64,000 nucleotides of DNA from Sphingorhabdus sp. EL138 (GTDB lineage Bacteria; Pseudomonadota; Alphaproteobacteria; Sphingomonadales; Sphingomonadaceae). The stretch covers positions 124,001 to 188,000 of the forward strand of contig NZ_CAMDCK010000001.1 in NCBI RefSeq assembly GCF_945890115.1, read 5' to 3'. The translations under genes and the position numbers were made by a program. Positions 52,323 to 61,978 of this stretch are shown here, piece after piece. Within the stretch, counting starts at the first letter, position 1. Each line of letters starts with the position of its first letter. The notes beneath the pieces are model-generated. The model searched no databases. It was given only the letters and a program-made list of their open reading frames with translations, and had not been told where the DNA came from.

Positions 52323-54584
52323 ATGAACGATAGCGACGTCCAAATCACCCCGCAGGAAGCGCTGGATTTTCATGCGCAAGGACGCCCCGGCAAAATCGAG
52401 ATCGTGGCGACTAAGCCGATGGCGACTCAGCGTGACCTGAGCCTTGCATATTCGCCCGGCGTCGCTGTGCCGGTGCAGGCCATTTATGATGATCCGGCAA
52501 CAGCTTATGACTACACCGCCAAAGGCAATCTTGTGGCGGTCATCTCCAATGGCACCGCGATTCTCGGCATGGGCAATTTAGGCGCCTTGGCATCAAAGCC
52601 AGTCATGGAAGGCAAGGCCGTCTTGTTCAAACGCTTCGCCGATGTCGACTCCATCGACATCGAAGTGAATACCGAAGATGCGCAGCGCTTCATTGACGCG
52701 GTTGAATTGTTGGAACCGACCTTTGGCGGCATCAATTTGGAAGATATTGCCGCGCCCGATTGCTTCATCATTGAACAAACATTGAAAGAGCGGATGAATA
52801 TCCCTGTGTTTCATGATGATCAACATGGTACAGCGATCATAGCCGCTGCTGGATTGATCAACGCGTGCGAGCTCACCGGAAAGTCGTTTCAAGACATTAA
52901 GATCGTTTGCAACGGCGCTGGCGCTGCGGCGATTGCCTGCACGGAGCTGATCAAGGGCATGGGTGTGCCGCACAATAATGTCATAATGTGCGACCGGAAA
53001 GGCGTCATCTATCAGGGCCGGACCGAAGGCATGGATCAATGGAAATCCGCGCATGCCGCAAAGACCAGCGCACGCACCCTTGCTGAAGCGATTGTTGGCG
53101 CGGATGTGTTTCTGGGGCTTTCGGCGGCCAATGCCTTGAGCGCCGATATGGTGAAATCCATGGCGTATCAGCCAATCATTTTTGCCATGGCAAACCCCGA
53201 TCCCGAAATTTCTCCGCCGGTGGCGCGTGCGGCGCGGCCGGATGCGATTATCGCGACGGGCCGGTCAGATTTCCCCAATCAGGTCAACAATGTGCTGTGC
53301 TTCCCGTTTTTGTTCCGCGGTGCATTGGATGTGCGGGCGACGACCATCAACGAGCCGATGAAGATTGCTGCGTCACACGCGCTGGCGCAACTGGCGCGCG
53401 AAACCGTGCCCGAAGAAGTGGCCGCAGCTTATGGCGGCCTCAGGCACAAATTTGGCCGAGATTACATCATTCCGTCGCCATTCGACCCGCGTCTGATAGA
53501 AATCGTGGCTTCCGCCGTTGCGAAGGCCGCGATGGATTCGGGTGTAGCACAAAAGCCGATTGCAGACATGAACGCCTATCGCGCCAGCCTGCGCGCACGG
53601 CAGAACCCGACGACATCGGCGCTCACCCAAGTTTATGAGGCAGCCCGCGCGAAACCCAAGCGCGTGATTTTTGCCGAGGCCGAAGAAGATGTCGTCCTGC
53701 GCGCTGCCGTCCAGTTTAAACAGGATGGCTATGGCATTCCGGTCCTGATTGGCCGTGATGCCCGCGTGACGGAGAAGCTGATTGGGCTGGGTGCGAACCC
53801 CGATGATTATGAAATCCACAATAGCGCCACAAGCCCACTGGTCGATAAAATGGTCGACCGGCTGTATAGCCGCTTGCAACGCCGCGGTTATCTGCGCCGC
53901 GATATTCAGCGGATGGTCAACCGTGACCGCAATATCTTTGGCGCGTTGCTGCTGCAAATGGATCAGGCCGATGCCTTGATCACGGGCGTCACCCGCACCT
54001 TTGGCCAGACGCTGCGCGAATTGCGCCGCGTGCTTGACGCAAAAAAAGACGCGGTGCCCTTTGGTATTCACGTCATGGTCGGCAAAACGCACACAGTGTT
54101 TATTGCCGATACCACCGTGAACGAACGGCCAAGCGCCGAGGAACTCGCGCACATCGCCGAGAAGACCGCCGCCGTCGCCCGCCGTATGGGTCATGTGCCG
54201 CGCGTTGCATTTTTGTCCTTTTCAACATTTGGTAATCCCGCGGGAAATTGGCTTGACAACATCCGCGATGCGGTTGCGATACTGGACGCACGTCGGCCCG
54301 ATTTCGAATATGAAGGCGACATGCCACCCGATGTTGCGTTGAACCCGGCGCTCATGAAAAACTACCCATTCTGCCGCCTATCTGGCCCGGCGAATGTTCT
54401 GGTCATGCCCGGGCTTCAGTCCGCGAACCTTTCGGCCAAGTTGCTGCGCGAATTGGGGGGGGATCAGGTCATTGGCCCCATGTTGCTGGGCTTTGAACGG
54501 CAAGTGCAGGTCGCAACGATGGCATCAAGCACCAGCGACCTTGTGACGCTTGCCGTGTTGGCTGCTGCGGGGATTGCGGATTAG
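52323..54584 (+). CDS. maeB: NADP-dependent malic enzyme with phosphotransacetylase-like domain
   Basis: 753 aa. Malic enzyme domain (about 1-430): SLAYSPGVAVPVQAI, NGTAILGMGNLGALASKPVMEGKAVLFKRFADVDS, VFHDDQHGTAIIAAAGL, CNGAGAAAIACTELI. The C-terminal region (about 430-753) is a phosphotransacetylase-like domain (AEEDVVLRAAVQFKQDGYG, DADALITGVTRTFG), regulatory in known MaeB proteins. Converts malate to pyruvate with NADPH formation. Confidence 0.95.
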   Translation: MNDSDVQITPQEALDFHAQGRPGKIEIVATKPMATQRDLSLAYSPGVAVPVQAIYDDPATAYDYTAKGNLVAVISNGTAILGMGNLGALASKPVMEGKAVLFKRFADVDSIDIEVNTEDAQRFIDAVELLEPTFGGINLEDIAAPDCFIIEQTLKERMNIPVFHDDQHGTAIIAAAGLINACELTGKSFQDIKIVCNGAGAAAIACTELIKGMGVPHNNVIMCDRKGVIYQGRTEGMDQWKSAHAAKTSARTLAEAIVGADVFLGLSAANALSADMVKSMAYQPIIFAMANPDPEISPPVARAARPDAIIATGRSDFPNQVNNVLCFPFLFRGALDVRATTINEPMKIAASHALAQLARETVPEEVAAAYGGLRHKFGRDYIIPSPFDPRLIEIVASAVAKAAMDSGVAQKPIADMNAYRASLRARQNPTTSALTQVYEAARAKPKRVIFAEAEEDVVLRAAVQFKQDGYGIPVLIGRDARVTEKLIGLGANPDDYEIHNSATSPLVDKMVDRLYSRLQRRGYLRRDIQRMVNRDRNIFGALLLQMDQADALITGVTRTFGQTLRELRRVLDAKKDAVPFGIHVMVGKTHTVFIADTTVNERPSAEELAHIAEKTAAVARRMGHVPRVAFLSFSTFGNPAGNWLDNIRDAVAILDARRPDFEYEGDMPPDVALNPALMKNYPFCRLSGPANVLVMPGLQSANLSAKLLRELGGDQVIGPMLLGFERQVQVATMASSTSDLVTLAVLAAAGIAD

Positions 54585-54893
54585 CCTAAATGTCGGACCA
54601 GTTGGCATAGGGCGCTCGCCACCACTACGAGGCCAAACATTCGTCTTTGTGTCTTCGTGCGAACCAAAAAGCTGTGAAAGTTCGCACAAAGACACAAAGA
54701 CCTATCTAACACCGTCATGCTGGGGCCGAAGGCGTGCAGAGCACAATTTGGTTCAGCATCCATTTCGCCCAACAAACCAAAGTTTCAACGGATAGATGGA
54801 CCCTGAAACAAGTTCATGGTGACGAAGATTTTATAAGACGACGTCATTTCGGGACATCAATTGGGTGGCGACGCCCCATAACCGACATTATTT
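54585..54893. other. 309-bp intergenic region between maeB and bamE
   Basis: It contains the long inverted repeat at 54644-54700. I see no open frame with a ribosome site and no RNA gene in the rest. Both flanking genes end here (convergent), so it is a 3' region. Confidence 0.6.
54644..54700. repeat. Long inverted repeat (21-bp arms, 15-nt loop)
   Basis: The left arm 54644-54664 and right arm 54680-54700 are reverse complements with one mismatch; cores are CTTTGTGTCTT and CACAAAGACACAAAG. It sits between convergent maeB and bamE and probably works as a bidirectional terminator or is a REP-like dispersed repeat; other genomic copies would distinguish these. Confidence 0.8.
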
Positions 54894-55367
54894 TTAATTG
54901 GGACTATTCGGCGTCGCGCCTTGACCGCCACCGGCACCGACCGCACCGATATTACCGAATATTTCTTCAAAGAAGCTTGTGTCGCGACCCAATGTCGGCG
55001 TTTTGTCGCCTATCGGGCTGATCTTTGAAATCAATTCCGTGCCCGTTTGGGAGATAGACGCGACATTGCCTGCGGGGTCAAAACGGACCTTTAACACATA
55101 TTGCTTGTCAGCCTTTGGCTGCGAAAACGCCAGTTGCTTTGCGTCACGCGAATAATAATACCAGTCATTCTGGTCAAACTGGCCGACAAAGGTCGGGCGG
55201 CCCAGCGATGCCTGAACCGATTCCTTATTGTCGACGCCCGGCTGAACAGAATTCAGCAAAGTCTGATCACCAATATAACCCTGATGCGAACGCAGGCGGG
55301 TGCATCCCGTCGACAGTGTCAAAGCGGCAATCAATGTTGCAAGACCGGCAATTTGCGACGCACGCAT
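54894..55367 (-). CDS. bamE: Outer membrane assembly lipoprotein BamE
   Basis: 157 aa from ATG at 55367. Lipobox LSTGC after a signal peptide, then the SmpA/OmlA domain: HQGYIGDQTLLNSVQPGVDNKESVQASLGRPTFVGQFDQNDWYYYSR. Component of the BAM complex that inserts beta-barrels. C-terminus is a Gly/Asn-rich tail. Divergent from the cytochrome bc1 chaperone gene. Confidence 0.92.
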   Translation of the reverse strand: MRASQIAGLATLIAALTLSTGCTRLRSHQGYIGDQTLLNSVQPGVDNKESVQASLGRPTFVGQFDQNDWYYYSRDAKQLAFSQPKADKQYVLKVRFDPAGNVASISQTGTELISKISPIGDKTPTLGRDTSFFEEIFGNIGAVGAGGGQGATPNSPN

Positions 55368-55479
55368 AGACTTCTCCGCTAATCCACTAAACTTGGGGCT
55401 TTGCCATTGCATCCTTAAGGCGCAATATCAATATGCAATCCCAGATGAATGCTGCATGAGTAAGGAAGAGTACGCCGTG

Positions 55480-56004
55480 ATGACATTATTGAAACGACTG
55501 TTCGGCAACGGGCAACCCGACCCCAAAATAAAGCTTGTCCCTTTATATAATCAAATTGTTGCCAAGGCCCGTGAGCCGCATTGGTATATCGAAGGCGCGG
55601 TCCCGGACAGCCTTGACGGCAGGTTCGACATGGTGGCGGCGATTCTATCGCTGGTGCTTTTACGGCTGGAAGAAAGCAAGGCCCACGCGCTTGATATGGC
55701 GCGGCTGACGGAGGTTTTTGTCGATGACATGGACGGTCAGCTTCGCGAAGTCGGCATTGGCGACATGATCGTCGGAAAGCATATCGGTCAGATCATGGGC
55801 GCCGTCGGCGGCAGGTTAGGCGCGTTGCGCAATGCCATGGACGATCACAGCGCCCTTGACGACGCCTTGGTCCGCAACCTCTATCGCAGCGCGGCACCAT
55901 CGCCAGACGCGCTTGCACATACACGGCAGGGCTTGCTCGACGTCGAACGTGCACTGGGCGCACAATTGCCAGATATGTTAATAGAGGGCGCCGCCAAATG
56001 GTGA
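55480..56004 (+). CDS. Ubiquinol-cytochrome c chaperone (CBP3/UQCC1 family)
   Basis: 174 aa from ATG 55480 (GTG 55477 possible). LYNQIVAKAREPHWYIEGAVPDSLDGRFDMVAAILSLVLLRLE and QLREVGIGDMIVGKHIGQIMGAVGGRLGAL are typical of the family, which helps cytochrome b and the bc1 complex to assemble. Overlaps the next gene by 7 nt. Confidence 0.9.
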   Translation: MTLLKRLFGNGQPDPKIKLVPLYNQIVAKAREPHWYIEGAVPDSLDGRFDMVAAILSLVLLRLEESKAHALDMARLTEVFVDDMDGQLREVGIGDMIVGKHIGQIMGAVGGRLGALRNAMDDHSALDDALVRNLYRSAAPSPDALAHTRQGLLDVERALGAQLPDMLIEGAAKW

Positions 56005-56528
56005 CGGCCAACGAGTTCAGCCATGTGGTCAAGCTTTCCGAAGTGGGAAGCCATAGCCGCAATCTGCAACTGTCCGCAGACGCGGCGGCGCGTGCTGGCC
56101 TGATGGCGCGTTTTGATCTGGCTGCATTGGATTCGCTCAAGGCGGAGATTTCGCTGGCACATGATGCCGAAGGCGTGGTGGCAACTGGCCGTTTCTCCGC
56201 TGACCTTGCGCAATATTGCATTGCCTCGCACGACCCTGTTCCTGCCAAAATGGACGAAGTGGTGCATATCCGTTTCATCCCCGAACCCGTTATGAGCGGC
56301 GAAGTTGAACTTGAGTTGGAAGCCGGCGATTGCGACACGATGTTCCACGATGGCCAGACTATCGATCTGGGCGAAGCAGTGGCCCAATCGCTTGGCCTTG
56401 CGCTGAACCCATATCCACGCAGCCCGGAGGCAGAGAAAATGCTCAAGGCGGCTGGTGTAAAGAGCGAGGAAGATGTGGCCCCGACGGGCGCGCTGGCTGG
56501 CCTCAAGGACTTGTTGGCGAAAAAATGA
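55998..56528 (+). CDS. YceD/DUF177 family protein
   Basis: 176 aa. VVATGRFSADLAQYCIASHDPVP corresponds to the DUF177 centre, in which many members have a C-x2-C pair; here only one Cys remains. DTMFHDGQTIDLGEAVAQSLGLALNPYPRSP is the conserved second half. YceD proteins are linked to 23S rRNA metabolism and are often next to rpmF, which is not the case here. Confidence 0.85.
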   Translation: MVTANEFSHVVKLSEVGSHSRNLQLSADAAARAGLMARFDLAALDSLKAEISLAHDAEGVVATGRFSADLAQYCIASHDPVPAKMDEVVHIRFIPEPVMSGEVELELEAGDCDTMFHDGQTIDLGEAVAQSLGLALNPYPRSPEAEKMLKAAGVKSEEDVAPTGALAGLKDLLAKK

Positions 56529-56540
56529 TTGCCGCACGCC

Positions 56541-57143
56541 ATGTTTGACGTGGCGCTTCGCCGGTTCGTCGACCCTGCACTTAACCGCATAGCGGCTGGG
56601 GTCGTCGACGCCCGCATTTCGGCAAATATGTTGACGATCAGCGGCGCAGGGCTTGCGCTGGCTGCTGCGTTTTTCATCACCCAGTCAAATTTTGCAGCAG
56701 CCTTAGGCTTGATCCTGCTCAACCGGATCGTTGACGGGTTGGATGGCGCGGTGGCCCGTATCAAAGGGCCAACAGAGTTTGGCGGCTATCTCGACACCAT
56801 CTGCGATTATATTTTCTATCTCTCCATTCCGGTGGCGTTTGGATTGATGGACCAGTTTAACCAAATACCCGCTTTGCTGCTGGTCGCCAGCTTCACGCTG
56901 ACCGCTGTAAGCTTTCTGGCCTTTGCCGCCATTGCCGCGCGGCAGGTGTCCGACGACGGCGCGCATGGGCCAAAGGCATTTATCTATTCAACGGGGTTGA
57001 TGGAGGGCGCGGAGACCATCGCGTTTTTCGCGCTATTTTGCCTGTTTCCTAGCTTTTTCCCGACATTAGCGATCATCTTCGCTGCATTATGCCTACTGAC
57101 GGTCCTGCAACGTTTCATCCTCGCAGCAAAAAGTTTCGGCTAA
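56541..57143 (+). CDS. CDP-alcohol phosphatidyltransferase family protein
   Basis: 200 aa from ATG 56541 (TTG 56529 directly after the previous stop is possible). Active-site motif DGLDGAVARIKGPTEFGGYLDTICDY matches D-G-x2-A-R-x8-G-x3-D-x3-D. Several membrane helices surround it. Transfers a phosphatidyl group from CDP-diacylglycerol to an alcohol; the specific phospholipid is not determinable from sequence. Converges with the next gene, overlapping by 4 nt. Confidence 0.88.
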   Translation: MFDVALRRFVDPALNRIAAGVVDARISANMLTISGAGLALAAAFFITQSNFAAALGLILLNRIVDGLDGAVARIKGPTEFGGYLDTICDYIFYLSIPVAFGLMDQFNQIPALLLVASFTLTAVSFLAFAAIAARQVSDDGAHGPKAFIYSTGLMEGAETIAFFALFCLFPSFFPTLAIIFAALCLLTVLQRFILAAKSFG

Positions 57144-58600
57144 CCGCGTTGCCAGCGGAACCAGCGTTCGGCCCATTTCAACAGGCCCTCGGGTTTGCGC
57201 GCAAGGCCAAATTGCCCCGCAGCATATTTATTCGCCTCGGCCCATGTGGGATAAGGGTGAATGGTCTGAAGGATACTGCGCAGGCCCATATTGTGCTTCA
57301 TGGCAAAGGTGACCTCAGCGAGAATTTCGCCTGCATTCTGACCAATGATCGTCGCGCCCAATATCCGGTCGCTACCCTTTGCCGTCAGGATTTTCACAAA
57401 ACCATGCGCCTCGCTTTCGGCAATGGCGCGGTCAAGGTCGTCCAGATCATAACGCGTGATATCAAAGGAAAGACCCTGCGCTTCGGCTTCGGCTTGCGTC
57501 AGGCCAACCGTCGCCAACTCCGGTTCGGTATAGGTCACGCGCGGCAGGACGCGATAATCGGTACGGTATTTTTTGAAGGGCCGCGCCAGCGCGTTCACGC
57601 TGGCATACCAAGCCTCATGACTGCCGCCATGGGTAAGCTGCTGACGTCCCGCCACATCGCCGGCGCATAAAATATGTGGCAGGTTGGTGCGCAGAAATAC
57701 GTCGTTTTCCAAACGTCCATCGACGATTAGCCCAAGCTCTTCCAAACCAAAGCCGGCAACGCGGGGCGTGCGCCCGACCGCAATGATGATGTCATCATAT
57801 GCAATTTCTGCCGCGCCATTCGGTCCAGCCACAATGAGCGTCTTATTTGCCTCAAACCGCAATGCGCGATGGTGGGTAAGGACTGACACGCCTTCCGATT
57901 CCAGGCGCGCCGTTACGCATGCTGCAGCGTCGGCATCTTCCTTCAACAGCAAACGTTCCGCCATTTCGATTATGGTGACGTTTGACCCAAGCCGCTGAAA
58001 GGCCTGCGCCAGTTCACAGCCGATCGGCCCGCCACCCAAGATGACGAGCCTGTCCGGCGCGGCAGAACGCATGGCCATGGCGTCCCACAAAGTTTCGCTG
58101 GTTAGGTATCCGCTATTCTCCACACCGGGTAGCGGCGGAATCAGCGGCGTTGCGCCTGTGGCGATGATAAAGGATTTGGCCGTTAATCGCCGTGCGCCGT
58201 CAATCTCGACCGTCCACGGGTCGACGAAACGCGCATAGCCTTGCACGCAGTCGACCCCAAGGCCGGTAAAGCGTTCAACGCTATCATGTGGTTCAATAGC
58301 TGTGATGACGTCCCGGACGCGGCGCATCACGGCGGGGAAGTCAATGATAGGCGCACCCACGTCAATACCAAAGCGCGCGGCATCGGCAATCTGGTGCGCG
58401 ACCTTGGCGCTTTTGATGAGCGCCTTGGATGGCACGCATCCGGTGTTCAGGCAGTCCCCGCCCATCTCATGCGCTTCAATCAACGTCACCTTGGCCTGCA
58501 CCATTGCCGCGATATAGGCCGAGACCAAGCCCGCAGAACCCGCGCCAATGACGATAAGATTGCGGTCAAACCGTTTGGGTTTTTTCCAGCGTTCAGCCAC
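57140..58600 (-). CDS. FAD-dependent pyridine nucleotide-disulfide oxidoreductase (mercuric reductase-like)
   Basis: 486 aa from GTG at 58600. FAD-binding LIVIGAGSAGLVSAYIAA, redox disulfide GGDCLNTGCVPSKALI, NAD-binding VILGGGPIGCELAQAFQRLG, and C-terminal HPYPTWAEANKYAAGQF. Class I flavin disulfide reductase related to MerA and lipoamide dehydrogenase; the C-terminal Cys pair of true MerA and the usual HPHPT are replaced or absent, so mercury reduction is unlikely. Overlaps the TVP38 gene by 8 nt, a pair often fused or adjacent in bacteria. Confidence 0.9.
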   Translation of the reverse strand: MAERWKKPKRFDRNLIVIGAGSAGLVSAYIAAMVQAKVTLIEAHEMGGDCLNTGCVPSKALIKSAKVAHQIADAARFGIDVGAPIIDFPAVMRRVRDVITAIEPHDSVERFTGLGVDCVQGYARFVDPWTVEIDGARRLTAKSFIIATGATPLIPPLPGVENSGYLTSETLWDAMAMRSAAPDRLVILGGGPIGCELAQAFQRLGSNVTIIEMAERLLLKEDADAAACVTARLESEGVSVLTHHRALRFEANKTLIVAGPNGAAEIAYDDIIIAVGRTPRVAGFGLEELGLIVDGRLENDVFLRTNLPHILCAGDVAGRQQLTHGGSHEAWYASVNALARPFKKYRTDYRVLPRVTYTEPELATVGLTQAEAEAQGLSFDITRYDLDDLDRAIAESEAHGFVKILTAKGSDRILGATIIGQNAGEILAEVTFAMKHNMGLRSILQTIHPYPTWAEANKYAAGQFGLARKPEGLLKWAERWFRWQRG

Positions 58601-59267
58601 GGCTGCGTTGTACCAAAGCGACAAGGCCTTTTGCCACCCAAGGGAAAAGCGCGAGCGCGACAAAAGAGGCAATTAGCATTGGCGACAACAGACCAGAGGT
58701 GCTTTCGATCAGGCTAATCTGCGTGCCCGCATTCACGAATACGATGGTCGCAGGCAGCATGCCCAATTGGCTGACCCAGAAAAATGTCCCGGTTTTGATG
58801 CGCGTAAGACCCATTAAAAGGTTGATGACGAAAAACGGGAAGACAGGAATCAGGCGCAGCGTGAAAAGATAGAAAGCGCCATCCTTTTCTAGGCCTTGGT
58901 CAATCGCGCGCAGACGTTCCCCAAATTTGCCTTGGACCCATTCGCGCAACACGAAACGGGCGCTTAAAAACGCCAAGGTCGCCCCCAAGGTGGAGGCAAA
59001 AGAAACGATGATTGTGCCAACCACCACGCCGAACAATGCGCCCGCAATCAATGTCATGATCGCGGCACCGGGAATTGAAAGCCCCGTCACCGCGACATAT
59101 AGGATGAAGAACCCGGCGATATAGAGGACGGGATTGGCATCCTTCGCCGCGACGATATCTGCTTGGCTGGCCTTGAAGTTTTCGAGGCTCAGAATCTGGC
59201 CAAGATCGAAAACGACATACGCAACAATTGCGCCAAGCAGAACAAGGACCAAGATTGCTTTTTTCAT
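58593..59267 (-). CDS. TVP38/TMEM64 family membrane protein
   Basis: 224 aa from ATG 59267 (GTG 59270 directly upstream). Several membrane helices with the VTT domain: SIPGAAIMTLIAGALFGVVVGTIIVSFASTLGATLAFLSARFVLREW and the FTLRLIPVFPFFVINLLMGLTRI motif. Members are DedA-superfamily proteins thought to move lipids. Coupled to the flavin disulfide reductase by gene overlap. Confidence 0.9.
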   Translation of the reverse strand: MKKAILVLVLLGAIVAYVVFDLGQILSLENFKASQADIVAAKDANPVLYIAGFFILYVAVTGLSIPGAAIMTLIAGALFGVVVGTIIVSFASTLGATLAFLSARFVLREWVQGKFGERLRAIDQGLEKDGAFYLFTLRLIPVFPFFVINLLMGLTRIKTGTFFWVSQLGMLPATIVFVNAGTQISLIESTSGLLSPMLIASFVALALFPWVAKGLVALVQRSRG

Positions 59268-59298
59268 CACGGCCCCGGCTATGCGCCCCTATCTAGAA

Positions 59299-59802
59299 TC
59301 AAAACGGCACGTCGTCGTCAAGGTCATTATCAAAGTCGCCACCGCCAAAGCCGCCTGACGATCCGCCGCTGCTATTACCGCTGCCACCGGATCCACCGCC
59401 AGATGATGCGCCGCCACCCCAGCTATCGCCGCCGCCGCCTGATCCGCCTTTGGGACCGTCGAGCATCACCAGCTTGCCATCAAAACCGGCCACCGAAACT
59501 TCGGTCGTGTAACGGTCATTGCCTGATGCATCCTGCCATTTACGCGTACGCAATTGACCCTCAATATACACCTTGCTGCCTTTTTTTAAGAATCGCTCGG
59601 CCACGCCGACAAGGCCGTCCGAATTGAGCACAACGCTGTGCCATTCGGTGCGTTCCTTTTTTTCGCCCGTGGTGCGGTCTTTCCAATCTTCCGACGTTGC
59701 GATGCGCAAATTGCAGATGCGGCCGCCATTCTGGAAGGATTTGACTTCAGGATCCGCGCCCAAATTGCCAACGATGATGACTTTATTGACGCTTCCCGCC
59801 AT
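59299..59802 (-). CDS. ssb: Single-stranded DNA-binding protein
   Basis: 167 aa. OB-fold with [34 protein letters not shown] and [20 protein letters not shown], a Gly/Ser-rich linker and the acidic C-terminal tip DLDDDVPF that recruits partners. Protects ssDNA in replication and repair. Confidence 0.97.
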   Translation of the reverse strand: MAGSVNKVIIVGNLGADPEVKSFQNGGRICNLRIATSEDWKDRTTGEKKERTEWHSVVLNSDGLVGVAERFLKKGSKVYIEGQLRTRKWQDASGNDRYTTEVSVAGFDGKLVMLDGPKGGSGGGGDSWGGGASSGGGSGGSGNSSGGSSGGFGGGDFDNDLDDDVPF

Positions 59803-59838
59803 GTTCCCGTCCTTTAAGTAAAATTTTCTGTCGGACTG

Positions 59839-61692
59839 CTATAAGCCGAAGGACCGCGCTGTCCAATATGTAATCCCAGCAGCCGCATACGCCAGCGCAA
59901 AAAGATAGCTGACCATGAAGATGGGCCATTTCCAGCCATTGGTTTCACGCCGTGTCACAGCAATGGTCGAGATGCATTGTGGCGCGAAAACAAACCAAGC
60001 GAGGAAAGCCAAGGCCGTCGCCAACGACCAATCCGCCGAAAGCTTTGGCCCAAGGCTGGTCGCCGCGGCATCTTCATCTGCCGCGTCAATGGCATAGACT
60101 GTTGCGAGCGCCGATACCGCAACTTCGCGCGCAGCCATTGCCGGGATGAGCGCCAAGGCAATATCATGGTTGAAGCCGATCGGGCGCACAATCGGTTCAA
60201 GCCCGTCGGCTATGCGGCCTGCAACCGAATATTCGACTTGCGAAACATTGCTGCCGTCTGGTGCCTTGGGAAAGCTTAACAGCGCCCATAAGATAATCGT
60301 AGCGGCGAAGATGATCGTCCCTGCGCGGCGCAAAAACACCCAAGCGCGCTGCCATAGGTTGATCGCAATATCACGCGGGCGCGGCCATTGGTAACGCGGC
60401 ATTTCGATGAGGAAACTGCTCGTCCGGCTTTGCGTCACAAAGCGCTGAATGACCGCTGCTGCCAGCATGGCGCCCAATATACCTGCGATATACAGGCCGA
60501 AAAGGACAAGACCCTGAAGACCGATGCCGGGGCCAACGCTGGAGGCAGGAATAAAGGCGCCAATGATGACGGTATAGACCGGCAGACGCGCCGAACAGGT
60601 CATCAGCGGCGCAATCAGGATCGTCGCCAATCGCTCCTTTTGGTCCATGATCGTCCGCGTCGCCATAATGCCCGGAATCGCACAAGCGAAGGAGGACAAT
60701 AAGGGTATGAAACTGTGCCCCGACAGGCCGACTGCTGCCATCATGCGATCCATCACAAAGGCCGCGCGAGTCATATAGCCCGATGCCTCAAGCACCAAGA
60801 TGAAGAGGAACAGGATCAAAATTTGCGGCAAGAATACAATCACGGAACCCACGCCAGCGATCACACCATCTGTTAAAAACGAGCGTAGATATCCGTTGGG
60901 TAGGACATTTTTGATGCCATCGCTGAGCAACGCAAAGCCGCTTTCAATCCAGCCAATGGGCGCTTCGGACCAACCGTACACCGCCTGAAACATCAGGAAC
61001 AAAAGGCCCAATAATATCACGACGCCGCCCACCGGATGCAGCAGAACTGCGTCCAACCTGCGTGTCCATTGGCGGCCAGCGGCTTCGCTGATGATTGCCG
61101 AGCGGGCAATGTCGCGGGCGCGCTGATTCTGGGCGCCAAAGGATGTCGCGACGGGTTCAATCGACGCGACGGGATTTTTGAGCGCGCCATCAAGCGCCGT
61201 CATTAAGGGTTCAAGCCCGCGACGGCGGACCGCAACGGTTTCAATCACCGGCACGCCCAGCGCGCGGGCCAGTGCCTGCGCATCAAGCCGAAGGCCATCG
61301 CGTTCGGCAAGATCAACCATGTTCAGCGCGACCACCGTCGGCAGGCCTTGCGCAATCAGTTCAAGCGCAAAGCGCAAATGATTGTCGAGATTGCCCGCAT
61401 CGAGCACAATCAATAATGCGTCCGGGCGGCGGTGCCCGGAAAGATTGCCCAAAACAACATCGCGCGTGACGGCTTCGTCAAGGCTGTCGGGATCCAAGCT
61501 ATAAGCGCCGGGCAAGTCGATCATTTCAACCGGACGCCCATCGGCAAAAGAGGCGCGGCCCGATTTGCGTTCAACCGTGACGCCGGGATAATTGGCAATT
61601 TTCTGCCGCGCGCCGGTCAATGCATTGAACAGCGCACTTTTGCCGGCATTGGGGTTACCGACCAATGCGACTAGAGGGGGTAGTTGCGTCAT
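59839..61692 (-). CDS. feoB: Ferrous iron transporter FeoB
   Basis: 617 aa from ATG at 61692 (ATGA overlap with feoA). N-terminal G-domain: VALVGNPNAGKSALFNALTG (G1), NYPGVTVERKSG (G2), IDLPGAYSL (G3), ALNMVDLAERDG (G4). The membrane part has GATE-like segments (IPLLSSFACAIPGIMATRTI, LIAPLMTCSARLPVYTVIIGAF). Imports Fe2+. Shorter than the 770-aa enterobacterial form, as is common in this group. Confidence 0.96.
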   Translation of the reverse strand: MTQLPPLVALVGNPNAGKSALFNALTGARQKIANYPGVTVERKSGRASFADGRPVEMIDLPGAYSLDPDSLDEAVTRDVVLGNLSGHRRPDALLIVLDAGNLDNHLRFALELIAQGLPTVVALNMVDLAERDGLRLDAQALARALGVPVIETVAVRRRGLEPLMTALDGALKNPVASIEPVATSFGAQNQRARDIARSAIISEAAGRQWTRRLDAVLLHPVGGVVILLGLLFLMFQAVYGWSEAPIGWIESGFALLSDGIKNVLPNGYLRSFLTDGVIAGVGSVIVFLPQILILFLFILVLEASGYMTRAAFVMDRMMAAVGLSGHSFIPLLSSFACAIPGIMATRTIMDQKERLATILIAPLMTCSARLPVYTVIIGAFIPASSVGPGIGLQGLVLFGLYIAGILGAMLAAAVIQRFVTQSRTSSFLIEMPRYQWPRPRDIAINLWQRAWVFLRRAGTIIFAATIILWALLSFPKAPDGSNVSQVEYSVAGRIADGLEPIVRPIGFNHDIALALIPAMAAREVAVSALATVYAIDAADEDAAATSLGPKLSADWSLATALAFLAWFVFAPQCISTIAVTRRETNGWKWPIFMVSYLFALAYAAAGITYWTARSFGL

Positions 61693-61931
61693 GCGGATAA
61701 CTCGCAATCAATCGCGGCGGCCACCTTCGTGCGCAACGCGACGGTCATGCGGCCAACCCGGACGGCCAATGGATCACGCCACATCAATATGCCCTTATGC
61801 AACACCTCTATTGTCACCCCAGTTTCAAAACCCAGCGCGCGCAAACGATGCCCCTCTTGATCGGGCAAGGATTCCCAATCAATGGCCCGAATGAGGGCGA
61901 TTTGGTTCAACGGAAGATGGTCAAGTTGCAC
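61689..61931 (-). CDS. feoA: FeoA domain protein
   Basis: 80 aa from GTG at 61931 (TTG 61946 possible). HRLRALGFETGVTIEVLHKGILMWRDPLAVRVGRMTVALR is the SH3-like FeoA core; it is thought to bind FeoB and modulate iron transport. The stop overlaps feoB. Confidence 0.9.
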   Translation of the reverse strand: MQLDHLPLNQIALIRAIDWESLPDQEGHRLRALGFETGVTIEVLHKGILMWRDPLAVRVGRMTVALRTKVAAAIDCELSA

Positions 61932-61940
61932 GAATGCTAT

Positions 61941-61957
61941 TTGCAACCGATTCGCAA
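61941..61957 (-). promoter_or_regulatory. Possible Fur-type inverted repeat before feoA
   Basis: TTGCAA and TCGCAA flank a 5-bp spacer (an imperfect inverted repeat) directly upstream of the feoA GTG start. Iron regulators of alphaproteobacteria bind TTGC-rich dyads of about this size. Tentative. Confidence 0.3.
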
Positions 61958-61978
61958 TAACATCAATAGGGATTTGCG

